From the NCBI RefSeq assembly GCF_031846515.1, contig NZ_JAVRHO010000036.1, positions 1 to 23,970 on the forward strand: 23,970 bases of DNA, in the 5' to 3' direction. Under the pieces are notes generated by a model. That model saw only the letters and a list, made by a program, of their open reading frames with translations. It made no database searches and was not told where the DNA came from. The position numbers and the translations under genes are program-made. The stretch comes from Autumnicola lenta. Its GTDB lineage: Bacteria; Bacteroidota; Bacteroidia; Flavobacteriales; Flavobacteriaceae. Shown piece by piece: positions 7,410 through 15,741 of this stretch (position 1 is the first letter of the stretch; each line of letters opens with the position of its first letter).

Positions 7410-7467
7410 CTTTTTTCTTCAGCAAAAGTTAGGTGTTAGATTTGCCAATTATCGGCTTTCAGTATTT
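7400..7467 (+). repeat. Imperfect direct repeat, copy 2 of 2
   Basis: This unit aligns over 68 bp with 7256-7323, the two copies being 144 bp apart. It carries TAGATTTG (7437-7444), so the TAnnTTTG form is kept despite a base change from copy 1. Whether it is a promoter is unproven, because the -33 position reads TTC. Confidence 0.75.
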
Positions 7468-7697
7468 GTTGTAATCCTTTCACAGGCTTCATTCCTTGCG
7501 TTTTATTTTTAGGACCCGGAAATACAACTTCAGAAGGAACAGAAGTTTCTTCACAATACGCTGATCTTCTTTTTGCTAATTAATTATGAAGAATTTAAGA
7601 ATCTAATAACACTAACCTTTATAAAATATCAAATTATCATTTAATCGTTATTTAATTCCAAATAATCAATTTCTCATTTTGTTTTAGTCACTTCCCT

Positions 7698-7727
7698 TTA
7701 TTTTCTTTACTAATTTAGATATTTTTG
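7698..7727 (+). promoter_or_regulatory. Probable gltB promoter
   Basis: TATTTTTG (7720-7727) fits TAnnTTTG, and TTA (7698-7700) lies 19 bp upstream as a near match to the -33 TTG. The -7 element ends 26 bp before the gltB ATG, giving a short leader of about 20 nt. Confidence 0.55.
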
Positions 7728-7739
7728 TAGTATTAATTT

Positions 7740-7747
7740 AAGGAAGG
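7740..7747 (+). promoter_or_regulatory. Strong Shine-Dalgarno-like sequence before gltB
   Basis: AAGGAAGG is spaced 6 bp from the ATG. It stands out because the other starts checked here (the acyl-CoA dehydrogenase gene, gltD, exbB) lack such a sequence, as is usual in Flavobacteria. It supports the ATG at 7754. Confidence 0.6.
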
Positions 7748-7753
7748 ACGGAT

Positions 7754-10700
7754 ATGACACCAAAAAAACAGGGACTCTACTCCCCAGAGTTTGAGCGCGA
7801 TAATTGCGGAGCAGGATTTATATGTAATTTAAAGGGGAAGCGTACAAATGATATTATACACAAAGCCCTTGACATACTTATTAGGCTTGAACACCGGGGC
7901 GCTGTAAGCGCAGATGGAAAAACCGGTGACGGGGCAGGAATTCTTATAGAAATACCTCACGAGTTCTTCAAAAAAGTTTGTGATTTTAAGTTACCGGAAT
8001 TTAAGTCTTATGCAGTAGGAATGACTTTCCTTCCAAAATCTGCTAACCAACAGAAAATCTGTAAAGAAATTTTCGAAAAGGAAATCACCCGCCAGGGTCT
8101 AAGCATCCTTGGATGGAGAAAAGTACCGGTTGATCGCAGTTGCCTGGGTAGCATCGCTACTTTATCTGAGCCTGTGGTAGAACAAATCTTTATAGGCAAA
8201 GGAGAAGAAATTACTCCGGAAATTTTCAATTCTAAACTTTATGCTGCAAGAAAGATTGCAGAACACAAAATATACAAATCTGAACTGGCAGAGGCAGAAT
8301 ATTTCTACCTATCCAGTATGTCTACCAATACTATTATTTACAAGGGGCTTTTAATGCCTCAGGACATTAACAGGTATTATCAGGATTTAAACGATCCTGA
8401 TCTTGTAACCAAGCTTGCTTTGGTACACCAGCGATTCTCTACCAACACTTTCCCTACCTGGGATTTGGCCCAGCCGTTCAGGTATATGTGTCACAACGGT
8501 GAAATTAACACCCTGCGTGGGAACGTTAGCCGAATGAAAGCAAGGGAAGAGCTTTTTGAAAGTGAAATCTTTGGTGATGACATAAAAGAAATTACACCGG
8601 TAGTGCTGGATGGAAAATCAGATTCCGCTTCTATGGATATGGCACTGGAATTACTCCTACAAACCGGTAGATCCCTTCCGGAAGCCATTATGATGATGGT
8701 TCCTGAAGCATGGGAAAAGAACCCTTCTATGTCTGAAGACAAAAAGGCATTTTATGAATATAATGCTTGTATCATGGAGCCGTGGGATGGTCCTGCTTCT
8801 ATTCCGTTTACAGATGGAAATTATATTGGAGCACTTCTGGACAGGAATGGATTGCGTCCTTCAAGATATACTCTTACCAAAGACGGTTACGTTATCATGT
8901 CTTCTGAAACAGGAGTAATAGATATTAAGCCTGAAAACGTTGAACTTCATGGTCGTCTGGAACCAGGAAGAATGTTCCTCGTAGATATGAACGAAGGAAA
9001 AATTCTTGGGGATGAGGAAGTGAAAAGCAGTATCGTTTCTAAACTTCCTTACAAAAAATGGCTTAATGAAAATCTTCTTCCGTTAGCGGAAATTCCCTAC
9101 ACAGGCAACAAAACTCCTGTTGAGAAAGAAGATTTTATTAAAAGACAGAAACTTTTCGGGTATACACTTGAGGATATCAGCACCATCATTACTCCAATGG
9201 CCACTGCAGGAAAAGAAGCGATTGGATCTATGGGTGCCGATTTACCATTAGCTGTCCTTTCTGAAAAACCACAGTTGCTTTTTAATTACTTTAAACAGTT
9301 ATTCGCCCAGGTTACCAATCCTCCATTGGACGGTATCAGGGAAGAGATTGTTACAGATATAAGCCTGGCTATTGGTGCAGACAGAAATATTTTTGATATC
9401 CTTCCGGAAAATTGCAAGAAATTAAGAATTCAAAATCCGGTAATATCCAACGAAGATCTTGACAAGATCAAGTACATCGAGCATCCCGACTTTCATACTG
9501 TTTCTATTTCTATTTTGTATGAAGCAGAAAAAGGAATGAATGGCCTTGAAAAAAGGCTGGAAGAAATTATAGAAGAAATTAAAGTTGCTGTAGATAACGG
9601 CTGCAATGCAATTATTCTTTCAGATAGGAATGTTTCTCCTAAAATGGCACCTATTCCTTCCCTTCTTGCATGTTCTTTTGTACACCACAGTCTCAAGAAA
9701 TACAAAAGAAGATCATCTTTTGGAATTATTATAGAATCTGCAGAACCTCGTGAACCGCATCATTTTGCACTTCTTTTTGGTTATGGCGCAAGTGCTATTA
9801 ACCCATACATGGTTAATGAAATTATTTACAACCTTTCAGAATCTAAAACCATTCCGGTTGAAGATCCCGAAGTAGCAGTACAAAATTTCAATAAAGCTAT
9901 TGGAAAAGGTATTGTAAAGATTATGAATAAGATTGGAGTTTCAACGCTGCATTCTTATCGTGGTTCTCAGATATTTGAAATTCTGGGTCTAAACGAAAAA
10001 TTCGTAAATAAATATTTCACCAACACCCCAACAAGGATTGAAGGGATCGGACTTTATGAAGTTGAAAAAGAAATTCAGAAGAGATTTGATGCTGCTTTTA
10101 ACCCTCCAAATACAGATGTAGGTCTGAATCTTGAAATAGGAGGAGATTATCGCTGGAGAAGAAATGGAGAACGACATATGTTTAATCCAACCAGCGTAGC
10201 CAAACTTCAGCAGGCTGTAAAGCAAAACAATCCTAAAAGCTATGAGGAGTATGCCACTTCTATTAATGAGCAGGCAGAAAACCTCATGACCCTAAGGGGA
10301 ATGTTTAAATTCAGAGATTTAAATCCAATTTCTATTGACGAAGTAGAACCATGGACAGAGATTGTAAAGCGCTTCAAAACCGGTGCAATGTCTTTTGGTT
10401 CTATTAGTAAAGAAGCACATGAGAACCTGGCGATCGCCATGAACCGAATGAAAGGAAAGAGTAATTCCGGTGAAGGTGGTGAAAATCCAGATAGGTTTAA
10501 CAAAGATCTTGATGGAAACTGGAGAAATAGTGCTATTAAACAAGTTGCTTCAGGACGTTTTGGAGTTTCCATAAATTACCTGAGCAGTGCCCAGGAAATT
10601 CAGATAAAAATGGCACAGGGTGCTAAACCTGGTGAAGGTGGGCAACTACCAGGGCCTAAGGTTAATCCTGATATTGCTAAAACACGAAATTCCACACCTT

Positions 10701-12277
10701 ACGTAGGTTTAATTTCGCCTCCTCCTCACCATGATATTTACTCTATTGAGGATTTGGCGCAGCTCATTTTTGACCTGAAAAATGCCAACCGTGAAGCAAG
10801 AATAAATGTAAAACTGGTTTCAAAAGTTGGAGTGGGTACTATTGCAGCCGGTGTTGCGAAAGCCAAGGCAGATGTTGTTCTTATCTCCGGATATGACGGA
10901 GGAACAGGAGCTTCACCTCTGACTTCCTTACGACATGCCGGACTTCCATGGGAACTTGGGATTGCCGAAGCACAGCAAACTTTATTGCTAAACAACCTTA
11001 GAAACAGGATTACCGTAGAATGTGACGGACAGCTAAAAACAGGAAGAGACGTTGCGATTGCATGTCTTCTTGGTGCAGAAGAATTCGGTTTTGCCACAGC
11101 TCCTCTGGTAGCTTCAGGTTGTATTATGATGCGTGCCTGTCACTTAAATACCTGTCCTGTAGGTATCGCTACACAGGATCCGGAATTAAGGAAAAACTTT
11201 AAAGGAACTCCGGAGCATGTAATTAACTTTATGTATTTCGTTGCCCAGGAATTGCGCCAGATCATGGCCGACTTCGGTTTCAGGACAATTAACGAAATGG
11301 TAGGCCAGAGCCAAAAACTGGACATGAACAGGGCTATAGAACATTATAAGGCTCAGGGAATAGATCTTTCTAAGATTCTTTATAAGCCGAAAATTGACGA
11401 AGATATGCCGCTGTACTGCACACAAAAACAGGATCATAACCTGGAAAATGTGCTCGACTTTAAGATATTGAACAAAGCACATCCGGCAATTTACCGAAAA
11501 GAAAAAATGAGCCTGGACTTCCCGATTAGCAATATTAACCGGACTACAGGAGCAATTTTGAGTAACGAGATCTCCAAAATTCATGGAGAAAATGGCCTTC
11601 CGGTGAACACACTCACACTTAATTTTACTGGATCTGCGGGACAGAGCTTTGGAGCTTTTGCTACAAAAGGTCTAACGCTTAATGTGATTGGAAATACCAA
11701 TGACTATTTCGGAAAAGGTCTTTCAGGAGCTACGCTTTCCGTTAGAAAGCCAAGAGAAGCTACGTTCAAATCCAATGAAAACGTCATTATTGGGAACGTT
11801 GCACTTTATGGAGCGACAGGCGGGGAAGCTTATGTTAACGGAATTGGTGGAGAACGCTTCTGCGTAAGAAACTCTGGTGCCAAAGCAGTAATTGAAGGAA
11901 TTGGAGATCACGGTTGTGAGTACATGACTGGTGGTATAGCTATAATTCTTGGAAGGATAGGTAGAAATTTTGCGGCAGGAATGAGTGGTGGAATTGCTTA
12001 TTTATACAATCCCGATAATATTCAGGACCCAAACAACTTTAATATGGAAATGGTTAATCTGGAAGAACCTTCTGAAGAAAATCAGAATGAACTACTGGAG
12101 CTAATCGAGAACCACTACCGATATACAGAAAGTGATTTCGCCAAAGAAATCCTGGATAACTGGGAAGACAACAAAAGCAAATTCATCAAAGTAATGCCTG
12201 AAGAATACAAGAGAGCATTACAAAAAATTGAAGAAGAGAAAATGGAGAAGAAAGAACAAGAACTTAAAACAGCTTAA
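7754..12277 (+). CDS. gltB: Glutamate synthase, large subunit
   Basis: This 1507-aa enzyme makes two L-glutamates from L-glutamine and 2-oxoglutarate in ammonium assimilation. Cys18 (DNCGAGF) is the expected N-terminal nucleophile of the glutaminase domain, implying that a 17-residue propeptide is removed. The amidotransferase domain is about 18-430 and a central domain follows. The FMN/2-oxoglutarate synthase domain (about 820-1190) contains GEGGQLPG and YDGGTGASP. Cysteines 1123, 1129 and 1134 (CX5CX4C) match the [3Fe-4S] ligands. The C-terminal glycine-repeat domain (about 1260-1450) includes GNVALYGATGGEAYVNG. Length is standard. gltD starts 3 bp after the stop, so this is the NAD(P)H-type two-subunit enzyme rather than the ferredoxin type. 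It is led by its own promoter and a strong ribosome-binding sequence. Confidence 0.97.
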   Translation: MTPKKQGLYSPEFERDNCGAGFICNLKGKRTNDIIHKALDILIRLEHRGAVSADGKTGDGAGILIEIPHEFFKKVCDFKLPEFKSYAVGMTFLPKSANQQKICKEIFEKEITRQGLSILGWRKVPVDRSCLGSIATLSEPVVEQIFIGKGEEITPEIFNSKLYAARKIAEHKIYKSELAEAEYFYLSSMSTNTIIYKGLLMPQDINRYYQDLNDPDLVTKLALVHQRFSTNTFPTWDLAQPFRYMCHNGEINTLRGNVSRMKAREELFESEIFGDDIKEITPVVLDGKSDSASMDMALELLLQTGRSLPEAIMMMVPEAWEKNPSMSEDKKAFYEYNACIMEPWDGPASIPFTDGNYIGALLDRNGLRPSRYTLTKDGYVIMSSETGVIDIKPENVELHGRLEPGRMFLVDMNEGKILGDEEVKSSIVSKLPYKKWLNENLLPLAEIPYTGNKTPVEKEDFIKRQKLFGYTLEDISTIITPMATAGKEAIGSMGADLPLAVLSEKPQLLFNYFKQLFAQVTNPPLDGIREEIVTDISLAIGADRNIFDILPENCKKLRIQNPVISNEDLDKIKYIEHPDFHTVSISILYEAEKGMNGLEKRLEEIIEEIKVAVDNGCNAIILSDRNVSPKMAPIPSLLACSFVHHSLKKYKRRSSFGIIIESAEPREPHHFALLFGYGASAINPYMVNEIIYNLSESKTIPVEDPEVAVQNFNKAIGKGIVKIMNKIGVSTLHSYRGSQIFEILGLNEKFVNKYFTNTPTRIEGIGLYEVEKEIQKRFDAAFNPPNTDVGLNLEIGGDYRWRRNGERHMFNPTSVAKLQQAVKQNNPKSYEEYATSINEQAENLMTLRGMFKFRDLNPISIDEVEPWTEIVKRFKTGAMSFGSISKEAHENLAIAMNRMKGKSNSGEGGENPDRFNKDLDGNWRNSAIKQVASGRFGVSINYLSSAQEIQIKMAQGAKPGEGGQLPGPKVNPDIAKTRNSTPYVGLISPPPHHDIYSIEDLAQLIFDLKNANREARINVKLVSKVGVGTIAAGVAKAKADVVLISGYDGGTGASPLTSLRHAGLPWELGIAEAQQTLLLNNLRNRITVECDGQLKTGRDVAIACLLGAEEFGFATAPLVASGCIMMRACHLNTCPVGIATQDPELRKNFKGTPEHVINFMYFVAQELRQIMADFGFRTINEMVGQSQKLDMNRAIEHYKAQGIDLSKILYKPKIDEDMPLYCTQKQDHNLENVLDFKILNKAHPAIYRKEKMSLDFPISNINRTTGAILSNEISKIHGENGLPVNTLTLNFTGSAGQSFGAFATKGLTLNVIGNTNDYFGKGLSGATLSVRKPREATFKSNENVIIGNVALYGATGGEAYVNGIGGERFCVRNSGAKAVIEGIGDHGCEYMTGGIAIILGRIGRNFAAGMSGGIAYLYNPDNIQDPNNFNMEMVNLEEPSEENQNELLELIENHYRYTESDFAKEILDNWEDNKSKFIKVMPEEYKRALQKIEEEKMEKKEQELKTA

Positions 12278-12280
12278 GAA

Positions 12281-13741
12281 ATGGGAAAATTAAGAGGGTT
12301 TTTGGAATACGAAAGAGTCGAAGAGGAAACTTATGCTGTTCCGGAACGAATAAAAAGTTACACAGAATTTACAAAAGAAATTGATAACGAGGATTTAAAT
12401 GAACAGGGTGCGCGCTGTATGGATTGCGGAATACCGTTTTGCCACAGTGGTTGCCCGGTAGGGAATCTTATCCCTGATTTTAATGATGCTGTTTATAAAA
12501 ACGAGTGGAAACGGGCAAATTCAATCCTTCACTCCACGAATAATTTCCCGGAGTTTACAGGACGTCTATGTCCCGCACCTTGTGAATCTGCATGTGTACT
12601 GGGAATAATTGAGCCTCCTGTTGCCATAGAAATGATTGAGAAATACATTCCGGAAAGAGGCTTTAAAGAAGGATGGATCAAGCCAGAGCCACCAACACAC
12701 AGGACGGGAAAAACCGTTGCTGTTGTAGGATCTGGACCTGCAGGATTAGCTGCCGCACAGCAGTTAAACCGGGCAGGACATTCGGTTACAGTTTTCGAAA
12801 GAGACAAAAAAGTCGGAGGACTACTACGATATGGAATTCCGGATTTTAAAATGGAAAAACATGTAATAGACAGGAGATTAAAAATTCTTGAAGCAGAAGG
12901 CATAAAATTTCTTACTGACACAAATGTTGGTGTAAACTACGAAATAGAGAAATTAAAAGAATTTGATGCTATTGTACTTTGTGGTGGCGCTACCCAAAAA
13001 AGGCCTTTACCTATTCCAGGTTCAGATGCTGAAGGAGTTGTACAGGCAATGGAATTTTTAAAGCGCAATAACGAAGTTGTAGATGGCCTCGCTGAACCTA
13101 CAGAAAAATTACATGCCGAAGGAAAAAATGTAATCGTAATTGGTGGTGGTGACACAGGGTCTGATTGTGTTGGTACTTCTAACCGACACGGAGCAAAGTC
13201 TGTGACCAACTTTGAAATCATGCCTATGCCTTCAAAAGATCGCACCATAGAAAATCCGTGGCCTTACTGGCCCTTCACTTTAAAGACAAGTTCTTCTCAT
13301 TATGAAGGAGTGGAAAGAAACTGGAGTATTTCTACCAAAGAATTTGTAAAAGATAAGGAAGGTAACTTGAAAGCCCTGAAAACGGTAAATATTGAATGGG
13401 TAAAAGGTGAAAATGGAAGACCCAAACTTCAGGAAGTACCAAATTCAGAAAAAGAATGGCCTTGTGACCTGGTTCTTTTGGCCCTTGGTTTTACAGGACC
13501 TGAGAAGACTTTAAGTGAGCAATTAGGTTTGGATCTTGACAACAGAACTAACATCAAAGGAGACGAAAGTTACCAAACAAATGTGCCAAACGTATTTGCT
13601 GCCGGAGATATGCGCAGAGGACAATCATTAATAGTCTGGGCAATTTCCGAAGGCCGTGAAGCCGCTTACAATGTAGATAAATTCCTTATGGGCAGTACTA
13701 AGCTACCAACTAAAGGAAAAGGCGATTTACCAGCCGCATAA
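12281..13741 (+). CDS. gltD: Glutamate synthase, small subunit
   Basis: This 486-aa subunit takes electrons from NAD(P)H through FAD and [4Fe-4S] clusters and passes them to GltB. The N-terminal ferredoxin-like domain has Cys46, 49, 54 and 58 (CMDCGIPFCHSGCP) and Cys97, 101 and 105 (LCPAPCESAC). The FAD-binding GSGPAG loop is at about 150-155, with VGGLLRYGIPDFK at about 178-190. The NAD(P)H-binding loop VIGGGDTGSD is at about 286-295. The C-terminal FAD segment includes FAAGDMRRGQSLIVWA. All expected motifs are present and the length is normal. The start lies 3 bp after the gltB stop, so the two are one operon; a strong terminator follows. Confidence 0.97.
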   Translation: MGKLRGFLEYERVEEETYAVPERIKSYTEFTKEIDNEDLNEQGARCMDCGIPFCHSGCPVGNLIPDFNDAVYKNEWKRANSILHSTNNFPEFTGRLCPAPCESACVLGIIEPPVAIEMIEKYIPERGFKEGWIKPEPPTHRTGKTVAVVGSGPAGLAAAQQLNRAGHSVTVFERDKKVGGLLRYGIPDFKMEKHVIDRRLKILEAEGIKFLTDTNVGVNYEIEKLKEFDAIVLCGGATQKRPLPIPGSDAEGVVQAMEFLKRNNEVVDGLAEPTEKLHAEGKNVIVIGGGDTGSDCVGTSNRHGAKSVTNFEIMPMPSKDRTIENPWPYWPFTLKTSSSHYEGVERNWSISTKEFVKDKEGNLKALKTVNIEWVKGENGRPKLQEVPNSEKEWPCDLVLLALGFTGPEKTLSEQLGLDLDNRTNIKGDESYQTNVPNVFAAGDMRRGQSLIVWAISEGREAAYNVDKFLMGSTKLPTKGKGDLPAA

Positions 13742-13762
13742 TAGCTTTTTGCCATACTTTAT

Positions 13763-13793
13763 AAAGGATCAGTTAACGCTGATCCTTTTTTTT
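13763..13793 (+). terminator. Rho-independent terminator of gltBD
   Basis: A perfect 10-bp stem (13763-13772 with 13779-13788) around the loop TTAACG is followed by a T-run to 13793. It starts 21 bp after the gltD stop and closes the operon. Confidence 0.92.
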
Positions 13794-13817
13794 GCTCCAA
13801 ACTCCGGAATTTTCTTT

Positions 13818-13885
13818 ATTTGGGCGTGCCCTTCGGGCCGGGCTATCCGCGCTACACGGTAGCCGCTCCTATCCCTCACGCAAAA
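13818..13885 (+). repeat. 68-bp GC-rich dispersed repeat (R1), left copy
   Basis: It differs from 23702-23769 at one base only (G against A in GGGCGTGCCC/GGGCGTACCC). It contains small inverted repeats: GCCC-TTC-GGGC near the start, and GGCTA/TAGCC with inner CCG/CGG in the middle. Its GC content is far above the surrounding A/T-rich DNA. It has no ORF and looks like a dispersed, possibly structured, intergenic element. Confidence 0.88.
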
Positions 13886-13959
13886 TTCTGGTAAAGATCG
13901 ATAATTGTAAATTTAGAGGCATTGCCTTTTAACAAGATACTAAAGCTACACGGAGCCCA

Positions 13960-14119
13960 AACCCTACAGACTCCATGCCGATATTTGTCATCTTTAAGCC
14001 ATCATCCTAAAATTCTGGGGGTTAATTTTCGAAAAACAAATTCCTTTGTCGGAATGGTTCCTTCCCTTGTTTTAAGGGAAGGTGGCTTTATCAGCGAGAG
14101 CTGATAAAGACGGAAGGGT
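13960..14119 (+). repeat. About 160-bp composite repeat (R2), copy 1
   Basis: It aligns along its length with 14290-14451 and, as far as the window goes, with 23860-23970. The 5' part is diverged. The 3' part (14052-14119) is well kept and forms two successive hairpins: CCTTCCCTT/AAGGGAAGG, then CTTTATCAGC-GAGA-GCTGATAAAG, a perfect 10-bp stem closed by a GNRA-type tetraloop. Confidence 0.78.
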
Positions 14120-14289
14120 AAAAACCTTTTTCTAATTAAAAAATGAGCAAGATCTCACGAGGTTTTTGAAACTGTGGGGTCTATTCCATTTGCCACGGAT
14201 AGACTCTACTTTCGCCCACGCCCACGAGGTTCAGGAGCATAATTGCCATTCCGGAGTCCGGACCTGGAAAAATACCTACAAGGCCCTAA

Positions 14290-14451
14290 AAGCCTTACAG
14301 AACTCTATGTCGATAATTGCCATTTTACAGGGATCATCTTAGAAAACTTTAAAAGATGCTTTCTTTTAGAAACAGGTGATTTTCACGAATGGTTCCTTCC
14401 CTTTTCCAAGTAAAGGTGGCTTTATCAGCGAGAGCTGATAAAGACGGAAGG
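14290..14451 (+). repeat. About 160-bp composite repeat (R2), copy 2
   Basis: The second copy shares CGATAATTGCCATTTT in its 5' half and GAATGGTTCCTTCCCTTTT further on. It has the same perfect CTTTATCAGC-GAGA-GCTGATAAAG hairpin followed by GACGGAAGG. The first hairpin is weaker here than in copy 1. It starts 330 bp after copy 1 in the same orientation. Confidence 0.78.
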
Positions 14452-14614
14452 ATAAAAAATATGACTAGAAGCAAAACTCCAATCCTGAACAGTCAATCTA
14501 TAAAAGTAGATTTTATCACCTTACTTCGCACATACAGGCAACGATATTTCTCATTTCTGGGCTATCCGTTAGAATGTTAAAATGCTTTCAAAAACAGAAA
14601 TGGATTACTGCAGT

Positions 14615-14671
14615 GATTCCCCCATATCGAGGGAAAATGGGTATATCAACGAGAGTTGACAAAGGAAGAAG
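14615..14671 (+). repeat. Degenerate R2 hairpin copy
   Basis: This stretch matches the 3' part of R2 at lower identity. The stem reads TCAAC-GAGA-GTTGA where the others read TCAGC-GAGA-GCTGA. One base changed on each side so that pairing is kept, and the GAGA loop is unchanged. Confidence 0.6.
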
Positions 14672-14718
14672 CCTTTAACATAATATCTTGTAAAGTCTAA
14701 AGCCACAATAACCGCAGA

Positions 14719-15729
14719 TCATTCTAAATTAAATAATTGCGTAAGTTCCTTCTTCAAAACCAATCCATCAGTATTGTAAACCTGAACCCTTCCAAGACTA
14801 AGCGGCATAGAATGGAGATTAACCACTTCTCTCTTTGTACTAAAACCCATCTTCATCCCGTTTTGCGAGGCCACTTTTATAGTGACATCATTATAATTAC
14901 CATAAGGATAGGCTATGGCATTAATCACAGGATAACTTTGTTCAATCAAAACCTTTTTGTTCACCGCGATTTCCTGAAATTGTCTTTCTGCCGAACAACT
15001 TGCCAGAGCAGGATGAGTATGGGTATGTATGCCGTAACTAAAAAGGGTATTAGATGCCAGGTCCTTTAGCTGTACATCTGTCATAGCATAGTTCTCAGCC
15101 GTTAAAATCGGGGAATATCCGGCCCATTTCTGTAAATCATCTATAACATCCACAATCATATTGTGGGAAATCGGTTTTAAAAGTTCCCATATTTTTAAGA
15201 ACAATTCACATCGTTTGGTAGGCGGAGGGTTAAACCACCTCCAGGCCTCCTGCTTCTCTTTAACCTCATTTGTCAAACGTTCATTCTCCAAAAAAAAATC
15301 ATGTAACTTATTATCAATCAACAGTGTTAACTGATCTGGTAAATTAGGGGAATGAAGGATAATAGCTTCTAAGGCGTCCCACCAAAATAATTGTTCCTTT
15401 CCTATAAAATGCGAGGGTACGAAAAAAGTCGCCGGGCATTTATACTTCTCTAAAATAGGTTTGGCATATATGTAATTATCGGTATAGGCATCATCAAATG
15501 TGATATATACGCTTTTGTGCTTCACTTTACCGATGTGCAATTGCTCTTCAAGTCTCCAAAGAGGTAATACGTTGAAGTTTTTCTTGAGCATTTTTATTTG
15601 AGACTCAAAATTTTCCGGACTAACTGCCAATTGCCAGGGATCTGTTTTGAGGCAGCATATCCTATGGTACATTAATACAACTGCCTTAGACCCTGGCTGA
15701 TTAAAATATGTTCGCATCCGGCTCCACAT
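14719..15729 (-). CDS. Polysaccharide deacetylase (NodB-homology, CE4) family protein
   Basis: This 336-aa CE4-type protein is expected to remove acetyl groups from an N-acetylated sugar chain or sugar precursor with a metal ion. Visible motifs are VVLMYHRI (about 17-24), TFDDAYTDNY with Asp79-Asp80 (catalytic/metal), and GIHTHTHPAL with His235 and His239 as the HxxxH metal pair. AIAYPYGNYND follows toward the C-terminus. There is no clear signal peptide, so a cytoplasmic or cytoplasm-facing site is more likely, though not certain. A stretch of about 100 residues sits between the DD and HxxxH motifs, longer than in minimal NodB proteins. It is the last gene of the polysaccharide operon, 12 bp after its upstream neighbour. 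The substrate is unknown. Confidence 0.87.
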   Translation of the reverse strand: MWSRMRTYFNQPGSKAVVLMYHRICCLKTDPWQLAVSPENFESQIKMLKKNFNVLPLWRLEEQLHIGKVKHKSVYITFDDAYTDNYIYAKPILEKYKCPATFFVPSHFIGKEQLFWWDALEAIILHSPNLPDQLTLLIDNKLHDFFLENERLTNEVKEKQEAWRWFNPPPTKRCELFLKIWELLKPISHNMIVDVIDDLQKWAGYSPILTAENYAMTDVQLKDLASNTLFSYGIHTHTHPALASCSAERQFQEIAVNKKVLIEQSYPVINAIAYPYGNYNDVTIKVASQNGMKMGFSTKREVVNLHSMPLSLGRVQVYNTDGLVLKKELTQLFNLE

Positions 15730-15741
15730 TATCCACGGGTT

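Larger units (their letters stand above)
7206..7753 (+). other. Repeat-bearing intergenic region upstream of gltB
   Basis: This 548-bp stretch has no credible ORF. The first half holds two imperfect direct repeats (7256-7323 and 7400-7467) and an inverted repeat (7347-7366 against 7390-7409). A small hairpin, TTCAGAA/TTCTGAA, lies at 7315-7336. The second half (about 7560-7740) is very A/T-rich and ends in the gltB promoter. No terminator for the upstream gene is obvious. Confidence 0.7.
13794..14718. other. Gene-free, repeat-rich block between gltD and the polysaccharide operon
   Basis: About 0.9 kb with no credible gene; short ORFs here run through repeats. It contains one copy of a 68-bp GC-rich repeat (13818-13885) and two copies of a repeat of about 160 bp (13960-14119, 14290-14451). 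A degenerate hairpin copy lies at 14615-14671, and a fragment GGGCTATCCG near 14560 resembles the 68-bp repeat. Matching elements recur at 23702-23970, on the far side of the polysaccharide operon and in the same orientation. Confidence 0.75.

Noticed and set aside
13922..14580. Short plus-strand ORFs of 60 and 63 aa (13922-14104, 14389-14580)
   Set aside because: Both run through R2 repeat copies (shared MVPSL comes from the repeat) and show no protein-like features.
13818..14671. Possible CRISPR array
   Set aside because: The repeats are 68-160 bp, few, unevenly spaced and diverged, and no cas gene is present.
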